Assembly: GCA_016801845.1 (NCBI GenBank)
Contig: CM028931.1
Span: 19,221,802-19,285,801 of the forward strand
Direction of reading: 5' to 3'
Length of the DNA stretch: 64,000 nt
Source: Polydactylus sextarius
Lineage: Eukaryota > Chordata > Actinopteri > Polynemidae
A model generated the notes under the pieces. That model did no database searches and had not been told where the DNA came from. It saw only the letters and a list, made by a program, of their open reading frames with translations. The first letter of the stretch is position 1. Each line of letters begins with the position of its first letter. A program made the position numbers and the translations under genes. This document shows, one piece after another, positions 51,001 through 64,000 of the stretch.

Positions 51001-54000
51001 GACATACTATACTATGACGTTTTTTTCACGATTTTTTGACGACATACTATACTATGACGTTTTTTTCACGTTTTTGACGACATACTATACTATGACGTTT
51101 TTTGATTTTTGACGACATACTATACTATGACGTTTTTTAAATTTTTTGACGACATACTATACTATGATCGCTTTTTTCACGTTTTTGGCGACATACTATA
51201 CTATGATGTTTTTTCACGTTTTTGACGACATACTATACTATGGCGTTTTTTTCATTTTTTTGACGACATACTATACTATGACGTTTTTTTCACGATTTTT
51301 GACGACATACTATACTATGACGTTTTTTTCGATTTTTTGACGACATACTATACTATGACGTTTTTTCACGTTTTTTGACGACATACTATACTATGACGTT
51401 TTTTTCACGATTTTTTGACGACATACTATACTATGACGTTTTTCACGATTTTGACGACATACTATACTATGATTTTTTTCACAATTTTTGACGACATACT
51501 ATACTATGATCGTTTTTTCACGATTTTTGACGACATACTATACTATGACGTTTTTTCACGATTTTTGACTCGACATACTATACTATGGCGTTTTTTTCAC
51601 GATTTTACGACATACTATACTATGGCGTTTTTTCACGATTTTTGACGACATACTATACTATGACGTTTTTACGACGTTTTGACGACATACTATACTATGG
51701 CGTTTTTTCAACGATTTTTGACGACGACATACTATACTATGGCGTTTTTCACGATTTTTTGCGACATACTATACTATGACGTTTTTTCAAAATTTTTGAC
51801 GACATACTATACTATGACGTTTTTTCAAAATTTTGACGACATACTATACTATGGCGTTTTTTTACGATTTTTTGACGACATACTATATACTATGACGTTT
51901 TTTCACGATTTTTGACGACATACTATACTATGATCGTTTTTACGATTTTTTTGACGACATACTTGGCGTTTTTCACGATTTTGACGACATACTATACTAT
52001 GGCGCGTTTTTCAATTTTGACGACATACTATACTATGACGCTTTTTACGATTTTTGACGACATACTATACTATGGCGTTTTTTCACGATTTTTGACGACA
52101 TACTATACTATGACGTTTTTTCAAATTTTTTGATCTACATACTATACTATGACGTTTTTTCAAAATTTTGACGACATACTATACTATGACGCGTTTTTTC
52201 ACGATTTTTGACGCGACATACTATACTATGACGTTTTTTCATGACGATTTTTTGACGACATACTATACTATGACGTTTTTTCACGATTTTTGACGACATA
52301 CTATACTATGGCGTTTTTTACGATTTTTGGCGACATACTATACTATGACGCGTTTTTCACGATTTTTGACGACATACTATACTATGACGTTTTTTTCAAA
52401 ATTTTGACGACATACTATACTATGGCGTTTTTTCGATTTTTTGACGACATACTATACTATGATCGCGTTTTTTCAAATTTTGACGACATACTATACTATG
52501 ACGTTTTTTCACGATTTTTACGACATACTATACTATGACGTTTGTTACGATTTTTTGACGACATACTATACTATGACGTTTTTTTTCCGATTTTTTGACG
52601 ACATACTATACTATGGCGTTTTTTCGCGTTTTTTGACGACATACTATACTATGACGTTTTTTCTCGATTTTTTGACGACATACTATACTATGACGTTTTT
52701 TTGACGACATACTATACTATGGCGTTTTTTTCGATTTTTTGACGACATACTATACTATGACGTGTTTTTTCGATTTTTTGACGACATACTATACTATGAC
52801 GTTTTTTTGACGACATACTATACTATGGCGTTTTTTTTCGATTTTGACGACATACTATACTATGACGTTTTTTCGCGATTTTTTGACGACATACTATACT
52901 ATGGCGTTTTTTTCGATTTTTTTGACGACATACTATACTATGACGTTTTTTTGACGACATACTATACTATGGCGTTTTTCACGATTTTTTGACATACATA
53001 TACTATGACGTTTTTTTCACGATTTTTTGACGACATACTATACTATGACGTTTTTTCACGATTTTGACGACATACTATACTATGACGTTTTTACGATTTT
53101 TTGACGACATACTATACTATGACGTTTTTTTTCGATTTTTGACGACATACTATACTATGACGTTTTTTTCGCGATTTTTGACGACATACTATACTATGAC
53201 GTTTTTTCACGATTTTGATTTACATACTATACTATGATGTTTTTTTCAAATTTTTTGACGACATACTATACTATGACGTTTTTTACGATTTTTTGACGAC
53301 ATACTATACTATGACGTTTTTTCATATTTTTGACGACATACTATACTATGACGTTTTTTACGATTTTTTGACGACATACTATACTATGACGTTTTTTTCA
53401 CGATTTTTGACGACATACTATACTATGACGTTTTTTTCAAAATTTTGACGACATACTATACTATGACGTTTTTCACGATTTTTGACGACATACTATACTA
53501 TGACGTTTTTTACGATTTTTGGACGACATACTATACTATGACGTTTTTTTCACGATTTTTGACGACATACTATACTATGACGCGTTTTTTATGATTTTTT
53601 GACGACATACTATACTATGACGTTTTTTTCAAAATTTTTGACGACATACTATACTATGACGTTTTTTTCGATTTTTTGACGACATAGTATAGTATGACGT
53701 TTTTCACGATTTTTTGACGACATACTATACTATGGCGTTTTTTCACGATTTTTGACGACATACTATACTATGACGTTTTTTACAATTTTGACGACACATA
53801 CTATACTATGGCGTTTTTAAAATTTTGGCGACATACTATAACATGGCGTTTTCACGATTTTTTGACGACATACTATACTATGGCGTTTTTCACGATTTTT
53901 GACGACATACTATACTATGACGTTTTTTTTTCACGATTTTTGACGACATACTATACTATGGCGTTTTTTCGATTTTTGACGACATACTATACTATGACGT

Positions 54001-54702
54001 TTTTTCAAAATTTTGACGACATACTATACTATGACGTTTTTTTACAGATTTTTGATACTATACGATGGCGTTTTTGACGACATACTATACTATGGCGTTT
54101 TTTTTTATTTTTGACGACATACTATACTATGACGTTTTTTTCACGATTTTTGACGACATACTATACTATGGCGTTTTTTCACGATTTTGACGACATACTA
54201 TACTATGGCGTTTTTTCAAAATTTTGACGACATACTATACTATGGCGTTTTTTACAATTTTTTGCGACATACTATACTATGGCGTTTTTTCACGATTTTG
54301 ACGACATACTATACTATGACGTTTTTTTTCAAAATTTTTGCGACATACTATACTATGACGTTTTTTTACACATTTTTGACGACATACTATACTATGATGG
54401 TTTTTTTTCAAAATTTTGACGACATACTATACTATGACGTTTTTTTTCACGATTTTTGACGACATACTATACTATGGCGTTTTTTTCGATTTTTTGACGC
54501 GACATACTATACTATGGCGTTTTTTCACGATTTTTGGCGACATACTATACTATGGCGTTTTTCACGATTTTTGACGACATACTATACTATGACGTTTTTT
54601 ACAAAATTTTGACGACATACTATACTATGGCGTTTTTTATACGATTGACGACATACTATACTATGGCGTTTTTTCACGTTTTTGACGACATACTATACTA
54701 TG
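39051..54702 (+). repeat. Giant minisatellite array, + orientation
   Basis: About 15.6 kb of tandem units of roughly 36-40 bp. The core is GACGACATACTATACTATGA, followed by CG, a T run and CACGATTTTT. Length varies mainly through the T runs and loss of the CACGA segment. I estimate about 400 units. ATGACG is almost universal on the left; ATGGCG and GGCGACATAC variants become frequent from about 44 kb to the right end. Frequent open frames (TTYYTMTFFSRFL, DDILYYDVFFTIF) reflect the repeat, break constantly as unit length changes, and are not genes. Confidence 0.97.
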
Positions 54703-56860
54703 TCGTCAAAAACGCGAAAAAAAACGCCATAGTATAGTATGTCGTCAAAAATTTGAAAAAACGCCATAGTATAGTATGTCGCCAAAAATCGTTTGAAAAC
54801 GCCATAGTATAGTATGTCGTCAAAAAAACGTGAAAAACGCGCATAGTATAGTATGTCGCCAAAAATCGTGAAAAAACGCCATAGTATAGTATGTCGCCAA
54901 AAAATCGTGAAAAAACGCCATAGTATAGTATGTCGTCAAAAAATCATAAAAAACGCCATAGTATAGTATGTCGCCAAAAATCGTAAAAAACGCCATAGTA
55001 TAGTATGTCGCCAAAATCGTGAAAAAAACGCCATAGTATAGTATGTCGCCAAAAATCGTGAAAAAACGCCATAGTATAGTATGTCGCCAAAAACGTTGAA
55101 AAACGCCATAGTATAGTATGTCGCCAAAAAACGCTATAGTATAGTATGTCGTCAAAAAAAAAAAACGCTATAGTATAGTATGTCGCCAAAAATCGTAAAA
55201 AAAACGCCATAGTATAGTATGTCGCCAAAAAATCGTGAAAAAACGCCATAGTATAGTATGTCGCCAAAAATTTGTGAAAAAACGCCATAGTATAGTATGT
55301 CGCCAAAAATTGAAAAAACGCCATAGTATAGTATGTCGCCAAAAATCGTGAAAAACGCCATAGTATAGTATGTCGCCAAAAATCGTGAAAAACGCCATAG
55401 TATAGTATGTCGTCAAAAATCGTGAAAAACGCCATAGTATAGTATGTCGCCAAAAATAGTCGTGAAAAATCAAAAAACGCCATAGTATAGTATGTCGCCA
55501 AAAATCGTGAAAAAACGCCATAGTATAGTATGTCGCCAAAAAATCGTGAAAAAACGCCATAGTATAGTATGTCGCCAAAAATCGTGAAAAACGCCATAGT
55601 ATAGTATGTCGTCAAAAATCGTGAAAAAGTATGCCATAGTATAGTATGTCGTCAAAATCGTGAAAAACGCCATAGTATAGTATGTCGTCAAAAAAATCGT
55701 GAAAAACGCCATAGTATAGTATGTCGCCAAAAATTTTGAAAAACGCCATAGTATAGTATGTCGCCAAAAATTTTGAAAAACGCGTCATAGTATAGTATGT
55801 CGCCAAAAATCGTGAAAAAACGCCATAGTATAGTCGCCAAAATCGTGAAAAACGCCATAGTATAGTATGTCGTCAAAATTTTGAAAAACGCCATAGTATA
55901 GTATGTCGTCAAAAATCGTGAAAAAACGCCATAGTATAGTATGTCGCCAAAAATCGTGAAAAACGCCATAGTATAGTATGTCGCCAAAAATCGTGAAAAA
56001 ACGCCATAGTATAGTATGTCGTCAAAACGTGAAAAAACGCCATAGTATAGTATGTCGCCAAAAATCGTAAAAACGCCATAGTATAGTATGTCGCCAAAAA
56101 TTTGAAAAAAACGCCATAGTATAGTATGTCGTCAAAAATCGTGAAAAAACGCCATAGTATAGTATGTCGCCAAAAATCGTAAAAAACGCCATAGTATAGT
56201 ATGTCGCTCAAAAATCGTGAAAAAACGCCATAGTATAGTATGTCGTCAAAATTTTGAAAAAACGCCATAGTATAGTATGTCGCCAAAAAAATCGTGAAAA
56301 AACGCCATAGTATAGTATGTCGCCAAAAATCGTGAAAAAACGCCATAGTATAGTATGTCGTCAAAAAAAATCGAAAAAAACGCCATAGTATAGTATGTCG
56401 TCAAAAATCGTGAAAAACGCCATAGTATAGTATGTCGCCAAAAAATCGTGAAAAACGCCATAGTATAGTATGTCGTCGTGAAAAAATAGTATAGAAAAAC
56501 GCCATAGTATAGTATGTCGCCACGCCATAGTATAATGTCGAAAAAATGAAAAAAACGCCATAGTATAGTATGTCGCCAAAAAATCGTGAAAAAAACGCCA
56601 TAGTATAGTATGTCGTCAAAAATCGTGAAAAAAATCGTCATAGTATAGTATGTCGTCAAAAAATCGTAAAAAACGTCATAGTATAGTATGTCGTCAAAAA
56701 AAAAAAAAAACGCCATAGTATAGTATGTCGTCAAAAATCGTGAAAAACGCTCATAGTATAGTATGTCGCTCAAAATTTTGAAAAAACGTCATAGTATATT
56801 ATGTCGTAAAAAATTTGAAAAAAACGTCATAGTATAGTATGTCGTCAAAAACGTGAAAAA
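54703..56860 (-). repeat. Giant minisatellite array, inverted terminal part
   Basis: The same unit in reverse complement, with CGCCATAGTATAGTATGTCG cores followed by CCAAAAATCGTGAAAAA. About 2.1 kb and roughly 60 units. Most units carry the GGCG-type variants, but the far right end (about 56635-56860) returns to the CGTCATAG/GTCGTC form. The minus-strand open frames are repeat translations. Confidence 0.97.
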
Positions 56861-57300
56861 ATATCCAATGTTTTCTCATCAGACTTTCTCATTCTTCAGT
56901 TTCCTAGTTTTTCTTTGAGACTTGATCTTCATCTTTTCTTTGTCGATTTGATCAAAATAAACTTGACTCTTCGTTAAGGTTTTTTATTTTTGAGACATCA
57001 GGTCGAGTCAGTGTCCAGTGTTTTTATAAACTCAATAATAAAACTGCTCCGTTGATGTTCGGCGCCTCCTGTGGCTCCGGAGGGAACTTGACCTCGCTAA
57101 TGGCTTTTAATTGAAAACCTGTTAAAAAGATAAAACGTGGTGCTGATGCTGCTGCATCCCCCCTGTTGCCATGGTTACCAGTGATGCTTCGTCTTCTTAT
57201 CTTTGATTCATTTTAAATTAAAAGTGATTCTTAGCAGCATCTGCTTCAGTGAGGATGACGATGATGAAGGCTGCTTCACCTGTAAACTGACGGGAGGGGG
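56861..57300. promoter_or_regulatory. Unique DNA between the giant array and the cbln1 promoter
   Basis: Non-repetitive DNA between the array and the cbln1 promoter. The part from about 57055 to 57185 (GGCGCCTCCTGTGGCTCCGG onward) has an RFX-type motif and may be a conserved upstream element of cbln1. This is inference from position and motif. Confidence 0.35.
57165..57178. promoter_or_regulatory. X-box (RFX) motif upstream of cbln1
   Basis: GTTGCCATGGTTAC matches the RFX X-box pattern (GTTNCCATGGNAAC) except for one base and is nearly palindromic. It lies about 810 bp before the cbln1 start codon. RFX binding is inferred from the motif. Confidence 0.45.
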
Positions 57301-57568
57301 TGAGGAAGGGGGAGGCAAGAGAGACAGGGAGAGAGAGAGAGAGAGAGGGCGGGGAGGAGGCGGGAGGCGCGCGGTGATTGGAAAATATCAAAGACGCGCA
57401 CGCGCTAATCCGATGATGGGTCTCCGTTACCGGGGGGTAAAAAAAAAAAAAAAAAAGTAAGATCAGGGCGGGAGCATCTTGCGCTCACGCGCCGCGTCCC
57501 CTTCCTCTCGAGCCTTTTGTGTTTCAAACTCTCATATCTCACGTATCAATAATTCAAGCGCGCGCGCG

Positions 57569-57570
<2 letters not shown>

Positions 57571-57610
<40 letters not shown>
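57571..57610 (+). repeat. (AG)20 microsatellite in the cbln1 promoter/leader
   Basis: A perfect AG run of 40 bp follows a GCGCGCGCGC segment. GA/CT runs near promoters can bind GAGA-type factors or form H-DNA; no function is shown here. Confidence 0.9.
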
Positions 57611-57611
<1 letters not shown>

Positions 57612-57639
57612 AGACCGGAGCGCTCCCTCCCCACGCGCT

Positions 57640-57753
57640 ATGAGTTTGTGCTGCCTCGTCGTCACTCGTGCAGGGCCCCATCCGCACCGACGCGCGCGCG
57701 ACTCCCGCTCCTCGCTCCTCGCGTCTCCAAGTGAAGAGGAGAAGAGCAGGTAG
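57640..57753 (+). other. Possible upstream open reading frame in the cbln1 leader
   Basis: An ATG at 57640 begins a 37-codon frame (MSLCCLVVTRAGPH...) ending at TAG 57751-57753, about 220 bp before the main start codon. It matters only if transcription begins upstream of 57640, which the sequence does not settle. Confidence 0.3.
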
Positions 57754-57927
57754 AAGACCGGGACCTGGAAGGAACCGGAGAAACGGAGACCGGAGACGCA
57801 CCGCGAGAGAGTCCCGCGAGAAAACGGAGTTTAACCACGCGCGCCTTGTGTCTGTCGGTTCACCGGGGGAACCGGGAAGTTTTCTTCAGAAAAAAGAAGC
57901 GGAATAAACCCGCGGTTTGACGCGTGA

Positions 57928-60285
<2,358 letters not shown>

Positions 60286-60289
60286 AAGG

Positions 60290-61300
60290 TAGCTTGGTAG
60301 CTAGCACCATGCTAAGCTAGCATCTTGAATAAAATGCCACTAGCTAGCTTAAATTTAGCAAATTAGCTGTGAATTTGTTTAGATTTAATAATTGTAAGTA
60401 GCTCAACTTTAACAGCAAAAAATCAAATATATCGACCTCAAAATATCATTAAAACTGACTGGACTGGCTTTAGCCAAAGTAGGTGAAGTATCATAAAAAT
60501 ATCTGTTAGCTAACATGGTTACATTAGCAAAAGAATCAAAGTGAGGTCAGGTGGTTCAAGAAGCTAATGTAGCTAAATTATCTAGCTGAACTGGCTTAAG
60601 CAGCTAAGTTAGCTAAAAATCACTAAATTTGTTAAGGTTGCAAAGCTAGCCCAGTTATCTAATGTAGCCAAATTAGCTGAAGTAGCTAAATAGACTAAGG
60701 CAACAAAGTCAGCTAATGAATTTAAATTAGCTAAGTTAACAAATATAGCAAAGTTAGCTGAAACAACTTAATAGCTAAGGTGACAAAGTTTGCTCAAGTA
60801 TCACAAAAACATCTGTTAGCTGAGGTGGTTAAGTTAGCTAAAGAAGCTAAGTTAGGTGAGGTGGTTCAAGAAGCTAACATGGCTAAATTAGCTAGCTTAA
60901 CTGTCGTAACAAGTTAGCTGAAGCAACGCAGTCAGCTAAAACAACTAAATTAGCTTAAGTATCACAGAAAATATCTGTTAGCTGAGGTGATTAAGGTGGA
61001 TATGATTAGCTAGTTTAACTGTTGTAACCAAGTTAGCCTAGCTAAAATAACAAAATTAGCGAACGTATGAAAGTTTGCTAAGTTATCTAACTAGAGACAC
61101 ATTAGCTGAAGTAGCTAAGTTAGCTAACATATTCAAATTAGCTAATTTAACTATTATACCAAAGTTAGCTGAAATAAATGAATTACTATGGTAACAAAGT
61201 TAACTTAGCAGAAATTACAAAATTATCTAAGCTAACTAATGTACCCAAGTTTTAATGATGCTAGCTAGCTTACATTTAGCACATGTGGTTTAGCAGGAAG
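60290..61300 (+). repeat. GCTAA-rich degenerate tandem repeat, cluster 3
   Basis: Phrases such as AAGTTAGCTAATGTAGCTAA and TTAGCTGAAGTAGCTAAGTT recur with heavy variation. This is the family seen at 1-600 (same orientation) and 3121-3640 (opposite orientation), here inside cbln1 intron 2. Confidence 0.8.
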
Positions 61301-62450
61301 CTAATTCACCTTTAACACCGTGAATCAAATAGTTTCAATTAGCTTCAAGTTTCTGCTTCAGTATAATTATATTAAAGTTCCAGTTTATTCTCGTTAATGA
61401 TTTTACAACCGTTAGTGTTGGACTCGCCAGTGATGCAACAAAACGCTCGTTTTATTATGTTTTTAAAATAAAATGTGATTGAATTTCATGATGTTATTTT
61501 ACATCTTTATTTTCAGAGGTTTTATCCATTAAGGCCTCGGGTTAAAGCAGCAGAACATCATCTCTTCTCCCAGCGAGAGAAGAAGAAAAACCCTGAGGCT
61601 TCGCCTGAAGCTTTTTGTTTTGGAGGAAGTTATTTCACATTTGCAGCCAAATCCTTTCTCTCTCTCTCTATCTCTCTCTTTGGTTTCCATAGACACGTTT
61701 CTATTCTTTAGAGCTCGGGTCACTGAGGTCGACACATAATATAAAAACACACATTTTACTCAGGAGAAGCTGCCGCCTTTTATTTTATTTTATTTATTTC
61801 CAAACGTGTTTTTTTTTTACTTTAAATAGACGGCTCGGACCACGACGGTCGTGGGCGGCTGGATCATTTTATTTTCCTTTTATTTTCTTGTCTGATGAGC
61901 GTTAACTTAAATATACACACGATCCGATCCGCAGTGAGGGGACGAGCGAAGTGCCGCCATGTTTGACACATTTTCCAACTGGCGTGTGTGAAAACTTTCA
62001 GACAATATTTATAGATTTCATCTGATCTATAATGAACTGAATGAATTAAAACGGACGCATTAGTTCTGATTCATTCCGTTTTATAAAAACACATCCGCCC
62101 GTAAAAGATTGATGTGAGTATAGAAGCAGAGACATGAAAGTTTCATCAAACGGTTTCTTTAACAGCGAGTCCCCGTGTGGCTTCGCTCTGGACGACGTAA
62201 ACACACGTGACGCTCGCTCTGACGGTCCATAATTAGTCCCAATTAAAGGCTTTAGTCTCATTAATTTTCTAAAAACGACTCAAACTCGTTTTAAAACCCA
62301 TTTCAGACAATGAGCAGCGTCACTTCCTGTTTTATTCTGAAAGGGCTTGTTAACGAACTCAAAACCAGACGACTTCCTGTTTACGCCAAAACACGTCGTT
62401 CTCTCTAAAGTATTAAAGCGTTTTTGTGCTCGAGAACATTTCTACCAAGT
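61301..62450 (+). other. cbln1 intron 2, middle part; nothing recognised
   Basis: Ordinary to AT-rich DNA with short CTCT runs near 61660-61680. No exon, RNA gene or repeat family is recognised. Confidence 0.5.
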
Positions 62451-62454
62451 GAGT

Positions 62455-63090
62455 TTCACCTTGGAGCTGAAAGTTAAAAGACTAAGTCTGGACTCGATCT
62501 GGACTCTTCAGAGACTCAGGTTAGACTCAGTTTCGACATTTCAAAGGCTCAGTCTAGACTCTTCAAAGACTAAGTCCTGACTTGATCTGGACACTTCAAA
62601 GACTCAGTCTAGACTCGGTCTTGGTTGCATTTAAAAATGAATGGTCTTCATCTGAACAATGTCTCGACCCTGCATAGACTTGGACTCAACTCAGTCTCGA
62701 TTCCTCAAAGATTCAATCTAGACTCTGTCTGGACTCGGTCTTGGTTGCATTTAAAAATGAATGGTCTTCATCTGAACAATGTCTCGACTCCTCAAAGACT
62801 TAGACTCAACTCAGATCTCGATTCCTCAAAGACTTGGTCAGTCTCAGACTCTGTCTGGACTCAGGACTCTGTCTGGACTCGGTCTAGACTCATTCTTGAC
62901 TCCTCAAAGGCTCAACCTCAATTCCCCAAAAACGTAGTCTAGACTCGATCTAGACTCATCAACGACTTGGTCTGGACTCCTCAAGGACTTGGTCTTAACT
63001 CGGTCTTGGTTGCATTTAAAAACTAACGATCTAGGTCTCGACTTGGTCTCGTCCATTCAAAGACTCGGACTCGACTCGTGACAGTGACGT
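62455..63090 (+). repeat. GACTC-rich compound repeat in cbln1 intron 2
   Basis: Short phrases GACTCAGTCTAGACTC, GGACTCGATCTGGACTC and CTTCAAAGACT recur. Inside is a longer unit (GGTCTTGGTTGCATTTAAAA, then ATGGTCTTCATCTGAACAAT) duplicated at an offset of 120 bp (near 62618 and 62738), with a partial third copy near 63003. Open frames with SLDSIWTLQRL-like repeats are translations of it. Confidence 0.8.
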
Positions 63091-64000
63091 CGTAAATTAA
63101 CCAACAGTCATTTCGCTTTATTTTGAAGTTTAGGAGCTGATGATTATCAATAAAACTTCAAAATAAAATCTATTTTTACTTGATGGTCTGAAGCTGCTTC
63201 CACCTGGTGTTTGTTTCTGGAGTCACAGTAACACCTGGAGACTAGGAACGACTAGAAACGACTTGTAGAACAAGGTGTCGTCAGAGTATGTCTCGGCGCC
63301 GTATATTTCCTGGTAGAATTAAAATCATGTCGCTGTCAAAAGTTGAAGAACATGATTAGAAAAGTCTGTGTTTCCTAAGTGAAGTATTTTAAGTCTCGGT
63401 GTGTCTCGTCTCTGTCGGCGTACCAATGTAATTTATATGTAAATTAATGTGATAATTATCTAACGGAGTGTGTGTGTGTACATTGTTTTTGTGTTGTATG
63501 CTTCAGTGATAACAGAGATGAAGTTTCATTTTCTGTTTTTTGTTTTTTTGTTTTTTTTTTTAACAATTTCACAACCAGATGCTCGTTTTTTGTTTTTTTT
63601 TTCACCATGAGCTGCGTCTCCGTCACTTTGGCACAACATTAGAAGAAGATGCAGGTTTATTTTTTTTTTTCTCTTTTGAAGTTTTCATCAGAACAAAAAA
63701 TAATTTCAAAGGCCAAAACACAAGACGCCAGAGATTAGACAGATCCTCACATGTAGTTCAATGTGTTTTCTTGGAGTTTGGAGCCGATTCGCTTTATTCT
63801 TCATGTGTTTTCGTTTGTGTAACTACGACACACTTGACGTTGTGTTTCCGTTTCCGTCGCCAGACGACCACGGCGTTATCAGTGTTCACTTCATCTTTGA
63901 TTGACGACAAACACATTTTTTTAAAAAGTGAAACGTCAGCGCTGAGAAACTGCTGCGTCCGTTCAGTGAAACCGCCAGAATAAAAGCAGCAGCATTTGCA
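63091..64000 (+). other. cbln1 intron 2, last part in the window
   Basis: It includes T-rich tracts at about 63537-63560 and 63588-63602. No sign of the third cbln1 coding exon or of another gene is seen. Confidence 0.5.

Noticed and set aside
39744..56773. Dozens of open frames of 60-223 codons with TTYYTMTFF, DDILYYDVF and WRHTILWRF repeats
   Set aside because: They are translations of the minisatellite. Frames switch whenever the T-run length changes, appear on whichever strand carries the unit, and show no start context, splice structure or domain.

Overview
The window is vertebrate nuclear DNA, almost certainly from a ray-finned (teleost) fish. Two multi-exon genes with canonical GT/AG splice sites are present. 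Both code for proteins very close to vertebrate families, and everything else is intronic or intergenic DNA rich in (CA)n/(GT)n microsatellites and minisatellites. I recognise no bacterial-type features, tRNA, rRNA, CRISPR or intact transposon. Species cannot be fixed from the sequence.

Left part (1-14.6 kb): the last three coding exons of peds1 (tmem189, plasmanylethanolamine desaturase) on the + strand at 6511-6655, 10068-10280 and 12987-13108. They are joined in a consistent phase and end in TAA. The N-terminal exons were not found and should lie before base 1. The introns carry a recurring roughly 230-bp repeat whose blocks lie just upstream of each of the three exons; the last block also carries a broken copy of the start of the middle exon. 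The 3' UTR probably runs to polyadenylation signals near 14270 or 14562-14571.

Middle (14.6-39 kb): no recognised gene. It holds three short exon-like segments with splice signals (14840, 20107, 22955), a diverged repeat family in opposite orientations (15.3-18.4 kb), a dense microsatellite cluster (20.7-22.2 kb), an 11-bp array (25.4-26.0 kb), and a 34-bp palindromic minisatellite at two sites (26.8-27.3 and 34.9-37.1 kb).

Giant array (39.05-56.86 kb): about 17.8 kb of one minisatellite with a unit of roughly 36-40 bp. About 15.6 kb is in one orientation, followed by about 2.1 kb in the opposite orientation, with the switch at about 54700. The long open frames in it follow from the repeat and are not treated as genes.

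Right part (57-64 kb): the 5' end of cbln1 (cerebellin-1), with a CpG-rich promoter/5' UTR, exon 1 (57973-58230) and exon 2 (58842-58961). The third coding exon is not in the window, so intron 2 exceeds 5 kb. It contains a GCTAA-rich repeat cluster also seen at the far left of the window, and a CTAGACTC-type repeat.

The two genes are not expected to work together. PEDS1 is a lipid enzyme of the endoplasmic reticulum and CBLN1 is a secreted synaptic organiser. The most unusual feature is the giant inverted-ended minisatellite lying within about 1 kb of the cbln1 promoter.
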